Part shown: positions 45,410-55,097 of the stretch, in pieces
How positions within the stretch are numbered: position 1 is the first letter of the stretch
Layout: each line of letters begins with the position of its first letter
Origin: Paucibacter sp. DJ2R-2
GTDB lineage: Bacteria > Pseudomonadota > Gammaproteobacteria > Burkholderiales > Burkholderiaceae_C
Length of the DNA: 64,000 nt
Assembly: GCF_025717675.1 (NCBI RefSeq)
Contig: NZ_JAJIRT010000005.1
Location: forward strand, 124,001 to 188,000
Reading direction: 5' to 3'
Made by a program: the position numbers and the translations under genes
Notes under the pieces: generated by a model
Database searches by the model: none
Told to the model about the DNA's origin: nothing
What the model saw: the letters and a program-made list of their open reading frames with translations, nothing else

Positions 45410-46963
45410 TCAGGCCGGCACGGCGCGGAAGAAGCCGACGGCGTCGAGCAGGCGCGAGGAACTGGTCTTGAGCGCGTCGGTCGAACGGCCGAGCTCATCG
45501 ACCAAGGTGGTGTTCTGCTGGGTGGTGCGGTCCAGCTCGTTCATGGCGTTGTTGACCACGCCGACACCGGCCGCCTGCTCCTGGGCCGAGTGCGAGATTT
45601 CCTCGATCAGCTGGCCCATATTGTTGACTTCGTCGACGACGCTGCGGATGGTGACGCCGGCGTTGTTGACCAGGGCGGTGCCGTTCTCGACCTTGACCGA
45701 GGACTCCTGGATCAGCACCTTGATTTCCTTGGCCGCGGCGGCCGAGCGCGAAGCCAGGGCACGCACTTCGGAGGCCACGACCGCGAAGCCGCGGCCATGC
45801 TCGCCGGCACGCGCCGCTTCCACGGCAGCGTTCAGGGCCAGGATGTTGGTCTGGAAGGCAATGCCGTCGATGACGCCGATGATGTCGCCGATCTTGCGCG
45901 AGCTGGCGCTGATTTCTTCCATGGTGTCGACCACCTTGGCGACCACTGCGCCGCCAGCCGAGGCCGATTGACGCGCCTTGGTGGCGATGCTGGCTGCGCG
46001 ACGGGTCAGGTCGCTGGCGCCGTTCAGGTTGGCGGCGATTTCTTCCACCGAGGCCGCTGTGTTTTGCAGGCTGGCGGCCGAGCGGGCCGTGCGGTCCGAC
46101 AGATTGACATTGCTGTCGGCAATGTCCGAGGAGTTCTGGGCCACTTCACCGGCGGCGTCGCTGACGCTGCTGACCACGCCGGTCAGCGCGGCCTGCATGT
46201 CCTGCATGGCACGCAGCATCTGGGCCAGTTCGTCATGGCCTTCAGCATGGATGGCCATGGTCAGGTCACCGGCGCTGATCGCTTCGGCTGCGGCTTGGGC
46301 GCGGCGCGCCGGCAGGACGATGGAGCGGGCAATCACCAGGCCGCCTCCGACGCCGATCACCACCGCCACCAGCACTAAGACACCGGTCAGCAACACGGCG
46401 TTGCGGGCCATCTCGCCACCGGAGATGGCCAGGTCACGGGCGCTCTCGAACTGCAGCTCGACCAGACCCTTGAGGCCTTCTTGGTAGGCTTGCTGAGCCG
46501 GGCGCACATCGGTGATCAGGCTTTCACGCGCCTCGTCCGGGCTGCCGTCCTTCTGGATCTTCTGGAACTTGGCCACAGCGCCGACAAAGGCGGTCTTGCG
46601 CTCACGCACCTGGCGCACCAGTTCTTTTTCCTTGTCGCCGACCAGGCTGGCCTCGACGTCATTGATCTGCTTGTCGCTCTCCGCCAGGGCGGCTTCGATG
46701 GCGGCCTTTTGCTTTTTGATCTGGCGTGCTTCGTCGAGCAGCAGCAGGTCGCGCGAGGCGCGAGCGATCACATTGACTTGTTCCTCAAGCGCATTGGCCG
46801 AGGCGATCTTGACCAGGCTGGAGTTGGCCGTGAGGTCCAAGTCCTTGGCGAGGCGGTTGGCCGTATTGGCACCATAGCTGCCGATCGCGATCAGCAGAAG
46901 AATCAGGAGGCCGTAGCTCACGGCCAGACGCTGGCTGATGCGCAGCTGGGTCAGAAAATTCAT
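45410..46963 (-). CDS. Methyl-accepting chemotaxis protein
   Basis: A 517-residue chemoreceptor. TM1 at about residues 12-30, a four-helix-bundle periplasmic sensor rich in charged residues (40-185), TM2 near 190-210, a HAMP domain ([22 protein letters not shown]), then a long signalling hairpin with the tip [40 protein letters not shown]. No C-terminal CheR-binding pentapeptide. The start is MNFLTQL after a weak Shine-Dalgarno. A sigma-28-type promoter lies about 105 bases upstream, as expected for motility genes. Ligand unknown. Confidence 0.95.
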   Translation of the reverse strand: MNFLTQLRISQRLAVSYGLLILLLIAIGSYGANTANRLAKDLDLTANSSLVKIASANALEEQVNVIARASRDLLLLDEARQIKKQKAAIEAALAESDKQINDVEASLVGDKEKELVRQVRERKTAFVGAVAKFQKIQKDGSPDEARESLITDVRPAQQAYQEGLKGLVELQFESARDLAISGGEMARNAVLLTGVLVLVAVVIGVGGGLVIARSIVLPARRAQAAAEAISAGDLTMAIHAEGHDELAQMLRAMQDMQAALTGVVSSVSDAAGEVAQNSSDIADSNVNLSDRTARSAASLQNTAASVEEIAANLNGASDLTRRAASIATKARQSASAGGAVVAKVVDTMEEISASSRKIGDIIGVIDGIAFQTNILALNAAVEAARAGEHGRGFAVVASEVRALASRSAAAAKEIKVLIQESSVKVENGTALVNNAGVTIRSVVDEVNNMGQLIEEISHSAQEQAAGVGVVNNAMNELDRTTQQNTTLVDELGRSTDALKTSSSRLLDAVGFFRAVPA

Positions 46964-47068
46964 CGATGAATCCCTCGTCAAGAACTGCTTGTTGTGGTGG
47001 CTGCTGCGCCGGTCCGGCGTGCTGCTGCGGCCGGGCACCCCGGCGGGGCGCTTGCGATGCCTGTGACG

Positions 47069-47096
47069 CTATCGGCGCCACACACTGAGTTCTTGA
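47069..47096 (-). promoter_or_regulatory. Sigma-28 (FliA)-type promoter for the chemoreceptor gene
   Basis: On the minus strand TCAAG is followed after 15 bases by GCCGATAG, close to FliA consensus forms (TAAA/TCAAG, N15, GCCGATAA). It drives the receptor gene at 46963 with a leader of roughly 100 bases. The remaining 46964-47335 gap holds nothing else I recognise. Confidence 0.6.
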
Positions 47097-47335
47097 TGCT
47101 GGATTCCATGGATTCCTGAGCGGCCTGTGACATATGTCGCAGTGGCGGCTCGGCGTCCATGAACAGGACGGTTCGGGGTGGGCCGCACGACAAACTGCGG
47201 ACGCCAGTCTGCCTTCGCCACGCGCTTTTGGCGCAGAGGCGAAGACCGATCGTGTGAACGATTTCGCGCCGCAGCCCGGCGGCATCCCCGGTTCAGGGGC
47301 TTGCTGTCGGAGCAAGGGTAGCGAGGCAGATTCAA

Positions 47336-48934
47336 TCAGGCGGCGGTGCGGAACTGCCTCATATTGGCAGCCAGGCCATGGGCCTGACCGTGCAGGGCCG
47401 CAGAAGCGGCCGTCGACTGCTCCACCAGGGCGGCGTTCTGGCTGGTCATCTCCTCCAGCGCCTGCATGGCGTGCTCGACATGGTCCAGATGGCCGCCCTG
47501 TTCCATGGCGCTGGCCTGCAGATGGTCCATCAGGTCGCGGACCTGATAGACCCCGGCGATGATCTCGCTCATCTGCTGCCCGGCGCCCTGGGCGCGGGCC
47601 GAGCCGGCTTCGGCCTTGCGCACCGAGGCCGTGATCAGGCTGTTGATTTCATGGGCGGCCTGGCTGCTGCGCTGGGCCAGCTGCCGCACCTCGGCGGCCA
47701 CCACAGCAAAGCCTTTGCCCTGTTCGCCCGCACGTGCGGCCTCGATGGCGGCATTCAAGGCCAGGATGTTGGTTTGGCGGGCGATGCCGTCGATCACGCC
47801 GGTGATCTCGCCGATCTGTTGGGCGGCACTGCGAATCTCGGCCATGTCCAGGACCATCTGCTGTACCGCGCTGCCGCCGGCCGAGGCCTGCTCGGCCGTG
47901 GCTGCACTCAGGCGTGCGGCCTGAGCGGCGCCGCCCTGGGTTTGCCGCAGGCTGGCGGCCATGGCGCTCATGCGCTGGTTGGTGGCCTGCAGGCGCGCGG
48001 CCGAACTTTCGGTGCGGCGGGACAGGTCCTGGTTGCCGCTGGAGATTTGCGTGGAGGTGATGCTGACGCTGTCCACGCCCTGGCGGACGGCTTCCACCAT
48101 ATCGCGCAGGCGCTCGGTCATGGTGCTCAATGCAGCGTTCATGCGGCCCAGTTCGGTGCGTTGTTCGGCGCCCGTGCGTGCCGGGCTGCTCAGGTCGCCG
48201 CGCGCCACGGCCGCGGCGAGATGGACCACATCGCCCAGCGGCCGCGTGATGGAGCGCGTCACCCGCCAGCCCAGCAGGCCTGCGGCCAGCACCAGTGCCG
48301 CGATCAGCAGGAGCAGCTGACGTCGGCTTTTCAGATAGGTCTCATTGGCCAGCCGGGCTTCGGCTTGAGCAGCCTTCAGGTTCAGGTCGGCCAGCTGCAG
48401 CAGCAGGCCACGCGCATCATCAAAGCGGCGCGCGCCCTCACTGGTGATCAGGTCGATTGCCGCCGACCCGGCGCCCACTTGAACAAAGGCTTGCACGCCC
48501 TGACGCAAGGTGCTGTAGTGACGCAGCGCCTGGACGGTGTCCTGGAACAGCGCCTGTTCTTCCGGACTGTGAAGCTGGGCCTCGTAGCGGCCGCTGATCT
48601 GCTTCAGCTCTTGATCGACGGCGTCGATCTGGCTCGCCACAGTCGCCACGTGCTCGCGCTCGCTCATGGCCATCAGATAGTCCAGCGAATGGCGCCGGGT
48701 CGCCAATTCGGCCAGGCGCAAGCTGTCGGAAACGCCTTGCAGGTGGACGGCGCTGATGTTCTGTGCGCTGGTGTCGATCTGCTGCTGGCGCATGATCGAG
48801 AACGCACCGAGAAGCGCCAGGGCCGCGGCCAGCAAGCCGAAAGACAGGCTCAGCCTGCGTGCAATGGACCACTCGGTCCGTAACATCCGGGACGCCAGAG
48901 GCGAGAACCAGGCCAGAGCCCGTCGAGAAAACAT
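47336..48934 (-). CDS. Methyl-accepting chemotaxis protein
   Basis: A 532-residue chemoreceptor. The start is MFSRRALAW, backed by GGAG six bases upstream; a nine-residue extension exists. TM1 near residues 28-48, an all-helical sensor domain to about 200, TM2 near 205-225, HAMP ([21 protein letters not shown]), and the conserved tip [40 protein letters not shown]. No pentapeptide at the C-terminus. It precedes the other receptor gene on the same strand with 372 bases between, so each likely has its own promoter. Confidence 0.94.
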   Translation of the reverse strand: MFSRRALAWFSPLASRMLRTEWSIARRLSLSFGLLAAALALLGAFSIMRQQQIDTSAQNISAVHLQGVSDSLRLAELATRRHSLDYLMAMSEREHVATVASQIDAVDQELKQISGRYEAQLHSPEEQALFQDTVQALRHYSTLRQGVQAFVQVGAGSAAIDLITSEGARRFDDARGLLLQLADLNLKAAQAEARLANETYLKSRRQLLLLIAALVLAAGLLGWRVTRSITRPLGDVVHLAAAVARGDLSSPARTGAEQRTELGRMNAALSTMTERLRDMVEAVRQGVDSVSITSTQISSGNQDLSRRTESSAARLQATNQRMSAMAASLRQTQGGAAQAARLSAATAEQASAGGSAVQQMVLDMAEIRSAAQQIGEITGVIDGIARQTNILALNAAIEAARAGEQGKGFAVVAAEVRQLAQRSSQAAHEINSLITASVRKAEAGSARAQGAGQQMSEIIAGVYQVRDLMDHLQASAMEQGGHLDHVEHAMQALEEMTSQNAALVEQSTAASAALHGQAHGLAANMRQFRTAA

Positions 48935-49058
48935 GCCAACTCCAAAATCTGCAGGAACCATGGGCCGGCAGTCTGTAAGTGCTGTGTGACGAGGGCGTTA
49001 CCGGGCTCGGCCTGGGCATGCTGTGCAGCGCAACTGCGTGAACAATTGCCGCTTCAAT

Positions 49059-50345
49059 TCAATCCACGCGCTGGTCCTTGCTCTGCAGCACATCGAGTGG
49101 CCGCACATCGGGCGCGCCCTGGGGCTGGTTGCCCCAGGCGGTGCGTACATAGCTGGCCACGGCGGCCAATTCCGTGTCGCTGAGCACACCGGCAAAGGGC
49201 GGCATGCCGAAGGGCCGCGGGTTGCCCACGGTCGAGGGCGCGAAACCGCCGCGCTGGATGATGCGCAGCAGATTGGCTGGGTTGGCCATCAGCAGCGCGC
49301 GGTTGCCGGCCAGGGCGGGGTAGATGCCGGCCACCCCCCGACCCTGCTCGCCGTGGCAGCTCGCGCAGTGGTCGGCATAGAGTTGCGTGCCTTGCTCGCG
49401 CAGCTTGAACTCGGCGCGCCGCTCGGGCACCGCGGCCGGTTTGCTGTGCTGAGGCAGGGTCTGTAAATAGACCGCCATGGCGGCCAGATCGGCGTCGCTG
49501 AGGTGCTGGGTGCTGCCGCGGATCACCTCGCTCATGGGGCCGAGCGCGCTGGCCTGGTCGTTGCGGCCGCTTCTCAGCCATTGCTGCAGGGCCGGCGCGC
49601 TCCAGCTGGCGACGCTGCCTTCCGCTGCATCGTGAAGCGAGGGCGCGTACCAGCCCAAGGCATCAAGCATGCCGCCCGAGAAGTCGTTCAAGCCGCCGGT
49701 GGCACCCAGGCTGTTGCGGCTGGCGTGACAGGCATTGCAGTGGCCCAGGCCCTGGCTCAGGTAGGCACCACGGTTCCATTCGGCCGTGCGCTGCGCATCG
49801 GGCTGGAACACCGCCGGCCGGAAGTACAGCGCCCGCCAGACCGCCAGTGCGGCTTGCGTGTTGTAGGGGAAGCGCAGCTCATGCTCGCGCCGCGGCTGGG
49901 CCACGGCGGGCAGGCTTTGCAGGTAGGCGAACAGCGCATCGGCGTCCTTGCGCGTGACCAGGGCGTAGTTGTCGTAGGGGAAGGCGGGCGTCAGCAAGCG
50001 GCCGTCGCGGCCGCGGCCGTTGTGCAGGGCGGCCCAGAACTCATCGGCGCTCCAGCGGCCCAGGCCGGTCTCGGCATCGGGCGTGAGGTTGGACGTGAAG
50101 ACGCTGCCGAAAGGCGTGGGGATGGCGCGGCCGCCGGCGTACTCGGCGCCGCCACGGGCGGTGTGGCAGCCCATGCAGTTGCCGGCGCGGGCCAGGTAGG
50201 CGCCGCGCTCAATCAGGGCCGGGCTTGATTGAAATGGCGTGCTGCGCGGCGCGCTCTCGTCCAGGTGATTGAGGCGCTGCACCGCCAGGGCGGCAAGCAG
50301 CAGGCCGGCGACGAGCGCGCCAAGGAGCTTGGTGCGGAGCTTCAT
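49059..50345 (-). CDS. Triheme cytochrome c (dehydrogenase cytochrome-subunit type)
   Basis: A 428-residue exported cytochrome. The N-terminal segment (LLGALVAGLLLAALA) is a signal or anchor. Three heme sites are present: CMGCH at 57-61, CNACH at 203-207 and CASCH at 327-331, with later Met ligands. The domain arrangement matches the triheme cytochrome subunit of alcohol/aldehyde dehydrogenases, which takes electrons from a membrane or periplasmic dehydrogenase to the quinone pool or oxidase. It directly abuts the cytochrome c4-like gene (TAAATG junction). The likely electron donor may be the IorAB-type enzyme at 33-36 kb, though not adjacent. Confidence 0.93.
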   Translation of the reverse strand: MKLRTKLLGALVAGLLLAALAVQRLNHLDESAPRSTPFQSSPALIERGAYLARAGNCMGCHTARGGAEYAGGRAIPTPFGSVFTSNLTPDAETGLGRWSADEFWAALHNGRGRDGRLLTPAFPYDNYALVTRKDADALFAYLQSLPAVAQPRREHELRFPYNTQAALAVWRALYFRPAVFQPDAQRTAEWNRGAYLSQGLGHCNACHASRNSLGATGGLNDFSGGMLDALGWYAPSLHDAAEGSVASWSAPALQQWLRSGRNDQASALGPMSEVIRGSTQHLSDADLAAMAVYLQTLPQHSKPAAVPERRAEFKLREQGTQLYADHCASCHGEQGRGVAGIYPALAGNRALLMANPANLLRIIQRGGFAPSTVGNPRPFGMPPFAGVLSDTELAAVASYVRTAWGNQPQGAPDVRPLDVLQSKDQRVD

Positions 50346-51041
50346 TTACTTGAGCCCCCCGCATTCCATGGGCAGGGGCGCGGGCAGGCTGTCGGCCGGG
50401 CGGGCGCCGGCGGGCATGGGCTGGCCGGCCAGCCAGTGCGAGATGGCGTTGATCTCTTCTTCCTTGAGCTGCTTGGCGATCGAGGCCATGCAGTCGGGCG
50501 CGACGGCGCGGCGCTGGCCGCTGCGCCAGGCGCCGAGCTGGCCGTTGAGATAGTCGCGCGGCAGGCTCAGCAGGCCGGGGATGAAGGGCTGCACCCCGGT
50601 CAGCTGCTGGCCGTGGCACTGCACACAGGCCGGCAGCTTGCGCGCCGGATCGCCCTTGAGCACCAGCTCTTGGCCGCGGCTCAGCACCGCAGCCGGCAGG
50701 ACCGGAGTCTGCGGCGGCGGGTAGGGCAGGTGAAGGCCTGCGAAGTAGCCCGCCAGCTCGTTCAGATAGGCATCGCTCAAGGGGTCGACCAGATCGCTCA
50801 TCAGGCCGTAGTGGCGCCGGCCATCGCGGAAGTTGAGCAACTGCTTGTAGAGATAGCCCTGCGGCTTGCCGGCCAGGCGTGGGTAGTAGCCGTCGGCGGC
50901 GGCGCGGCCTTGCTGGCCATGGCACTGGGTGCAGGCTAGGGCGCGCTGGGCGATGCTGTCTTCGACCATGGCTGGAGCCGCTCCGGCGAGCGGAAACCAG
51001 GCCAGACCCAGAATCAGGGCAAATGAGCGCAGCTTACGCAT
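50346..51041 (-). CDS. Diheme cytochrome c4-like protein
   Basis: A 231-residue secreted diheme cytochrome. After a signal peptide (ending LAGAAPAM) come two heme sites, CTQCH at 37-41 and CVQCH at 139-143, with GYYPRLAGKPQGYL and FIPGLLSLPRDYL motifs typical of the c4 family. MRKLRS is taken as the start; a GTG five codons upstream is possible. It overlaps the yggS stop by eight bases and abuts the triheme gene, forming one operon with it. Confidence 0.93.
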   Translation of the reverse strand: MRKLRSFALILGLAWFPLAGAAPAMVEDSIAQRALACTQCHGQQGRAAADGYYPRLAGKPQGYLYKQLLNFRDGRRHYGLMSDLVDPLSDAYLNELAGYFAGLHLPYPPPQTPVLPAAVLSRGQELVLKGDPARKLPACVQCHGQQLTGVQPFIPGLLSLPRDYLNGQLGAWRSGQRRAVAPDCMASIAKQLKEEEINAISHWLAGQPMPAGARPADSLPAPLPMECGGLK

Positions 51042-51741
51042 AGGAGCGGGCACCAAAGATGGCCGAGCCGATGCGCACCATCGTCGCGCCCTCCAGCACG
51101 GCCGCTTCCAGATCGGCGCTCATGCCCATGGACAAGGTGTCCAGGCCGCCGAACAGGGTCGGGTCTTGCTGTTTCAGGTCGGCCAGCAGCTCGGCCAGGT
51201 CGCGGTGCGGCTGGCGCTGTGCTTCAAAGTCTGCGGCTGCTTCCGGCACGGCCATCAGGCCGCGCAGACGCAGGCGCGGCAGGGCGGCAACCGTGCGGGC
51301 CAAGGCGGGCAACTCAGCCGGGGCGATGCCGCTCTTGCTGGCCTCGCCGCTGATATTGATTTGCAAGCAAATGTTCAGCGGCGGCAGCGTGGCCGGGCGC
51401 TGTTCCGAGAGGCGCTGTGCGGTCTTGAGCCGGTCCACGCTGTGCACCCAGTCGAAGGCCTCGGCCACCGGCCGGGTCTTGTTGCTCTGCAGGGGGCCGA
51501 TCAAGTGCCAAGCCAGCTGTGATCGGAGGTCTGCGAGCTCGGCGATCTTGTCCAGGCCTTCTTGCACATAGTTTTCGCCGAAGGCGCGCTCGCCCGCCGC
51601 ATGGGCCTCGCGTACCGCCGCCGCCGGGAAAGTCTTGCTGACGACCAAGAGGCTCACGCTATGCTGCTCGCGCCCTGCACGCTCGCAGGCTGCTGCGATG
51701 CGACGGTGCTGTTCTTGTATGTTGTTCGCTATCGTCGCCAT
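51034..51741 (-). CDS. yggS: YggS-family PLP homeostasis protein
   Basis: A 235-residue alanine-racemase-like barrel protein that binds PLP and helps keep vitamin B6 levels in balance. Conserved marks are K36 (LLVVSKTFP, Schiff base), FGENYVQEG, WHLIGPLQSNK, INISGEASKSG and LSMGMSADLEAA, then VRIGSAIFG. It is divergent from pilT, the usual order in many beta- and gamma-proteobacteria, with only 26 bases between the two starts. Confidence 0.96.
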   Translation of the reverse strand: MATIANNIQEQHRRIAAACERAGREQHSVSLLVVSKTFPAAAVREAHAAGERAFGENYVQEGLDKIAELADLRSQLAWHLIGPLQSNKTRPVAEAFDWVHSVDRLKTAQRLSEQRPATLPPLNICLQINISGEASKSGIAPAELPALARTVAALPRLRLRGLMAVPEAAADFEAQRQPHRDLAELLADLKQQDPTLFGGLDTLSMGMSADLEAAVLEGATMVRIGSAIFGARSYA

Positions 51742-51767
51742 AATGGCCCAGGCTCTTTCTCACAATC

Positions 51768-52811
51768 ATGGACATCACTCAACTGCTCGCATTTTCGGTC
51801 AAGAACAAGGCCTCCGACTTGCACCTTTCGGCCGGCCTGCCACCGATGATCCGCGTGCATGGGGATGTGCGTCGCATCAATGTCGAAGCCCTGGAACACC
51901 GCCAGGTGCACGACATGGTCTACGACATCATGAACGACTCCCAGCGCAAGATCTACGAAGAGTCGCTGGAAGTGGACTTCTCGTTTGAGATCCAGGGCCT
52001 GGCGCGCTTCCGGGTCAATGCCTTCAACCAGAACCGCGGCGCCGGCGCTGTGTTTCGGACCATTCCGAGCAAGATCCTCTCGCTGGAGCAGCTCAACGCG
52101 CCCAAGATCTTTGCCGAGCTGGCCCTGCGCCCGCGTGGCCTGGTGCTGGTGACCGGCCCCACGGGTTCGGGCAAGTCGACCACGCTGGCCGGTATGGTCA
52201 ACCACCTCAACGAGAACGAGTACGGCCACATCCTGACCATCGAGGACCCGATTGAGTTCGTGCACGAGTCCAAGAAGAGCCTGATCAACCAGCGTGAGGT
52301 CGGCCCGCACACCATGAGCTTTGCCAACGCGCTGAAATCGGCGCTGCGCGAGGACCCGGACGCCGTGCTGGTCGGTGAAATGCGTGACCTGGAAACCATC
52401 CGACTGGCCCTGACCGCCGCGGAAACCGGCCACTTGGTCTTCGGCACTTTGCACACCTCGTCTGCCGCCAAGACCGTGGACCGTATCGTCGACGTCTTCC
52501 CAGCGGCTGAAAAAGAAATGGTGCGGGCCATGGTGTCCGAATCCCTGGTGGCCGTGATCTCACAAAGCCTGTGCAAACTCAAGGACGGCTCCGGCCGTGT
52601 GGCGGCGCACGAAATCATGTTGGGCACCTCGGCCATTCGCAATTTGATCCGCGAGAACAAGGTCGCGCAGATGTACTCGGCCATTCAGACCGGCAATGCG
52701 GTCGGTATGCAGACCCTGGACCAGAACTTGACCGACCTGGTCCGCCGCAACATCATTGCCCCGGCCGAGGCGCGGGCCAAGGCCAAGTTTCCGGAGAACT
52801 TTCCGGGCTAA
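51768..52811 (+). CDS. pilT: Type IV pilus retraction ATPase PilT
   Basis: A 347-residue secretion ATPase that powers pilus retraction. The Walker A is GPTGSGKST with K136; the Asp box, TIEDPIEF, Walker B-like LVGEMRD and the His box LHTSSAAK follow. The N-terminal domain (MDITQLLAFSVKNKASDLHLSAG) and the AIRNLIRENK helix near the C-terminus match PilT. It is followed 144 bases later by pilU, and is divergent from yggS. Hexamers act at the base of the inner-membrane pilus machine. Confidence 0.98.
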   Translation: MDITQLLAFSVKNKASDLHLSAGLPPMIRVHGDVRRINVEALEHRQVHDMVYDIMNDSQRKIYEESLEVDFSFEIQGLARFRVNAFNQNRGAGAVFRTIPSKILSLEQLNAPKIFAELALRPRGLVLVTGPTGSGKSTTLAGMVNHLNENEYGHILTIEDPIEFVHESKKSLINQREVGPHTMSFANALKSALREDPDAVLVGEMRDLETIRLALTAAETGHLVFGTLHTSSAAKTVDRIVDVFPAAEKEMVRAMVSESLVAVISQSLCKLKDGSGRVAAHEIMLGTSAIRNLIRENKVAQMYSAIQTGNAVGMQTLDQNLTDLVRRNIIAPAEARAKAKFPENFPG

Positions 52812-52955
52812 AGCCCAGAAAGTTCGACGTGACTCATGTGGCGGCAGCCACGGGAGTCGCGGCAAAACTTCCCTGGCTGACCTCGGCACCGGCGGCGCAC
52901 CAGCCTGCTACATTGCCGGCGGTCAAATCAAGCAGACGGTTAGGACGATTCATTC

Positions 52956-54092
52956 ATGGAACGCGATCAGGCCTCGAAATTCATCAACGATCTGCTGCGC
53001 CTGATGGTCTCGCGCAAGGGCTCGGACTTGTTCCTGACGGCCGACTTCCCGCCCGCCATCAAGGTCGACGGCAAGGTGACCAAGGTCTCGCCCCAGCCCC
53101 TGAGCGGCCAGCACACCTTGCAGCTGGCGCGTTCCATCATGAACGACAAGCAGGCGGCCGAGTTCGAGCGCAGCAAGGAATGCAATTTCGCCATTTCGCC
53201 GCAGGGCATCGGCCGTTTCCGTGCCAATGCCTTCTTGCAGCAAGGCTCGGTGGGCCTGGTGCTGCGCACGATTCCGGCCGAGCTGCCGACCATTGCCTCG
53301 CTTGATCTGCCCAAGATCTTGCGCGAGGTGGTGCAGTTCAAGCGCGGTCTGGTGATCGTCGTCGGCGCCACCGGTTCGGGCAAGAGCACCTCGCTGGCGG
53401 CCATGATCGACGAGCGCAACCAGACCACCTACGGCCACATCATCACCATCGAAGACCCGATTGAGTTCGTGCACCCGCACAAAAACTGCATCGTCACCCA
53501 GCGTGAGGTCGGCATCGACACCGACACCTGGGAGTCGGCGTTGAAGAACTCGCTGCGCCAGGCGCCCGATGTCATCTTGATGGGCGAGCTGCGCGACCGC
53601 GAGACCATGGAGCATGCCGTGGCCTTCGCCGAAACCGGCCACCTTTGCATGGCCACCTTGCACGCCAACAGCGCCAACCAGGCCCTGGACCGCATCATCA
53701 ACTTCTTCCCCGAAGAGCGCCGCAGCCAGCTGCTGATGGACCTCTCGCTCAATCTGCGCGCCCTGGTGTCGCAGCGCCTCTTGCCGCGCCGCGAGGGCAA
53801 GGGCCGGGTGGCGGCGGTCGAGATCCTGCTCAACACGCCCTTGGTGTCCGACCTGATCTTCAAGGGCGAGGTCGGTGAGATCAAGGAGATCATGAAACGC
53901 TCGCGCGAGCAGGGCATGCAGACCTTCGACCAGGCCTTGTTCGATCTCTATGAGAGCGGCAAGGTCACGTACGAAGACGCGCTGCGCAATGCCGATTCGG
54001 TCAACGACCTGCGCCTGCAGATCAAGCTCAACAGCGAGCGTGCGCGCTCCGGCGATCTGAGCACCGGCACCGAGCACTTCACCATTCTCTGA
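52956..54092 (+). CDS. pilU: Type IV pilus accessory retraction ATPase PilU
   Basis: A 378-residue PilT paralogue. Marks are NDLLRLMVSRKGSDLFLT at the N-terminus, GATGSGKSTSLAAMID (Walker A), TIEDPIEFVH and MGELRDRETMEHAV, with the longer C-terminal tail (NDLRLQIKLNSERARSGD...) that separates PilU from PilT. PilU works with PilT to increase retraction force. The ATG at 52956 is preceded by AGGACG. Confidence 0.97.
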   Translation: MERDQASKFINDLLRLMVSRKGSDLFLTADFPPAIKVDGKVTKVSPQPLSGQHTLQLARSIMNDKQAAEFERSKECNFAISPQGIGRFRANAFLQQGSVGLVLRTIPAELPTIASLDLPKILREVVQFKRGLVIVVGATGSGKSTSLAAMIDERNQTTYGHIITIEDPIEFVHPHKNCIVTQREVGIDTDTWESALKNSLRQAPDVILMGELRDRETMEHAVAFAETGHLCMATLHANSANQALDRIINFFPEERRSQLLMDLSLNLRALVSQRLLPRREGKGRVAAVEILLNTPLVSDLIFKGEVGEIKEIMKRSREQGMQTFDQALFDLYESGKVTYEDALRNADSVNDLRLQIKLNSERARSGDLSTGTEHFTIL

Positions 54093-54136
54093 AGCTGCGG
54101 CTGCGCCCCAGCCCAGCCCTGGTTTAGAGTGGCGGC

Positions 54137-55060
54137 ATGAACGCAGCCACCCACCTACCCACCGGCGCCGCCGTGCGCGCCTATGACGCCATCCCCTCGC
54201 AGCCCGTGGCCTTTCTAGGCCTGGGCGTGATGGGCTATCCCATGGCTGGCCATCTGGCTCGCGCCGGCCACCAGCTCACGGTCTACAACCGCACGGCCAG
54301 CAAGGCCCAGGCTTGGGCCGCGCAAGAGGGCGGCCGCGCCGCCGCCACACCGCGCGAGGCAGCGCAGGGCGCGCACATCGTGTTCGCCTGCGTGGGCAAT
54401 GACGATGACTTGCGCTCGGTGGTGCTGGGCGAGCATGGTGCGTTCGCCGGCATGTCGCCGGGCGCGATTTTTGTGGACCACACCACGGCTTCGGCCGAGG
54501 TCGCGCGCGAGCTGCATGCCGAGGCGCGCCGCCTGGGCCTGCACTTCATCGACGCACCCGTCTCAGGCGGCCAGGCGGGTGCGGTCAATGGTGCTTTGAC
54601 GGTGATGTGCGGCGGCGATGCCGAGCCCTTCGAGCAGATCCGCCCGCTTGCCATGGCCATGGCCAAGGCGGTCACGCGGGTGGGCGAGTCGGGTGCTGGT
54701 CAGCTGGCCAAGATGGTCAACCAGATCTGCATCGCCGGCCTGGTTCAAGGCCTGGCCGAGGCGATTGCCTTCGGTGACAAGGCCGGCCTGGACATGAAGC
54801 AGGTGCTCGATGTCATCGGCAAGGGTGCGGCCCAGAGCTGGCAGATGGACAACCGCGGCAAGACCATGGTCGACGGCAAGTTTGACTTTGGCTTTGCCGT
54901 CGACTGGATGCGCAAGGACCTGGGCCTGGTGCTGGACGAGGCGCGCCGCAACGGTGCGCGCGTGCCGGTGACGGCCGTGGTCGACCAGTTCTACGCCGAT
55001 GTGCAGGCCGCTGGTGGTGGCCGGCTGGACACGTCCAGCCTGATTCAGCGCTTGAAGTGA
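54137..55060 (+). CDS. Beta-hydroxyacid dehydrogenase (3-hydroxyisobutyrate/tartronate-semialdehyde reductase family)
   Basis: A 307-residue NAD(P)-dependent oxidoreductase. The Rossmann motif is FLGLGVMGYPMAGHLARAG near residue 30, NRT follows the second strand (an NADP-favouring Arg/Thr), the substrate loop is DAPVSGGQAGA, and the catalytic lysine K192 lies in KMVNQ. Members reduce or oxidise 3-hydroxyisobutyrate, tartronate semialdehyde, succinic semialdehyde or glyoxylate; specificity cannot be set from sequence. It is 44 bases after pilU. Confidence 0.93.
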   Translation: MNAATHLPTGAAVRAYDAIPSQPVAFLGLGVMGYPMAGHLARAGHQLTVYNRTASKAQAWAAQEGGRAAATPREAAQGAHIVFACVGNDDDLRSVVLGEHGAFAGMSPGAIFVDHTTASAEVARELHAEARRLGLHFIDAPVSGGQAGAVNGALTVMCGGDAEPFEQIRPLAMAMAKAVTRVGESGAGQLAKMVNQICIAGLVQGLAEAIAFGDKAGLDMKQVLDVIGKGAAQSWQMDNRGKTMVDGKFDFGFAVDWMRKDLGLVLDEARRNGARVPVTAVVDQFYADVQAAGGGRLDTSSLIQRLK

Positions 55061-55097
55061 GAGCCTGGCGGCGCACCCGCGCCGCCCCGATATTGCT

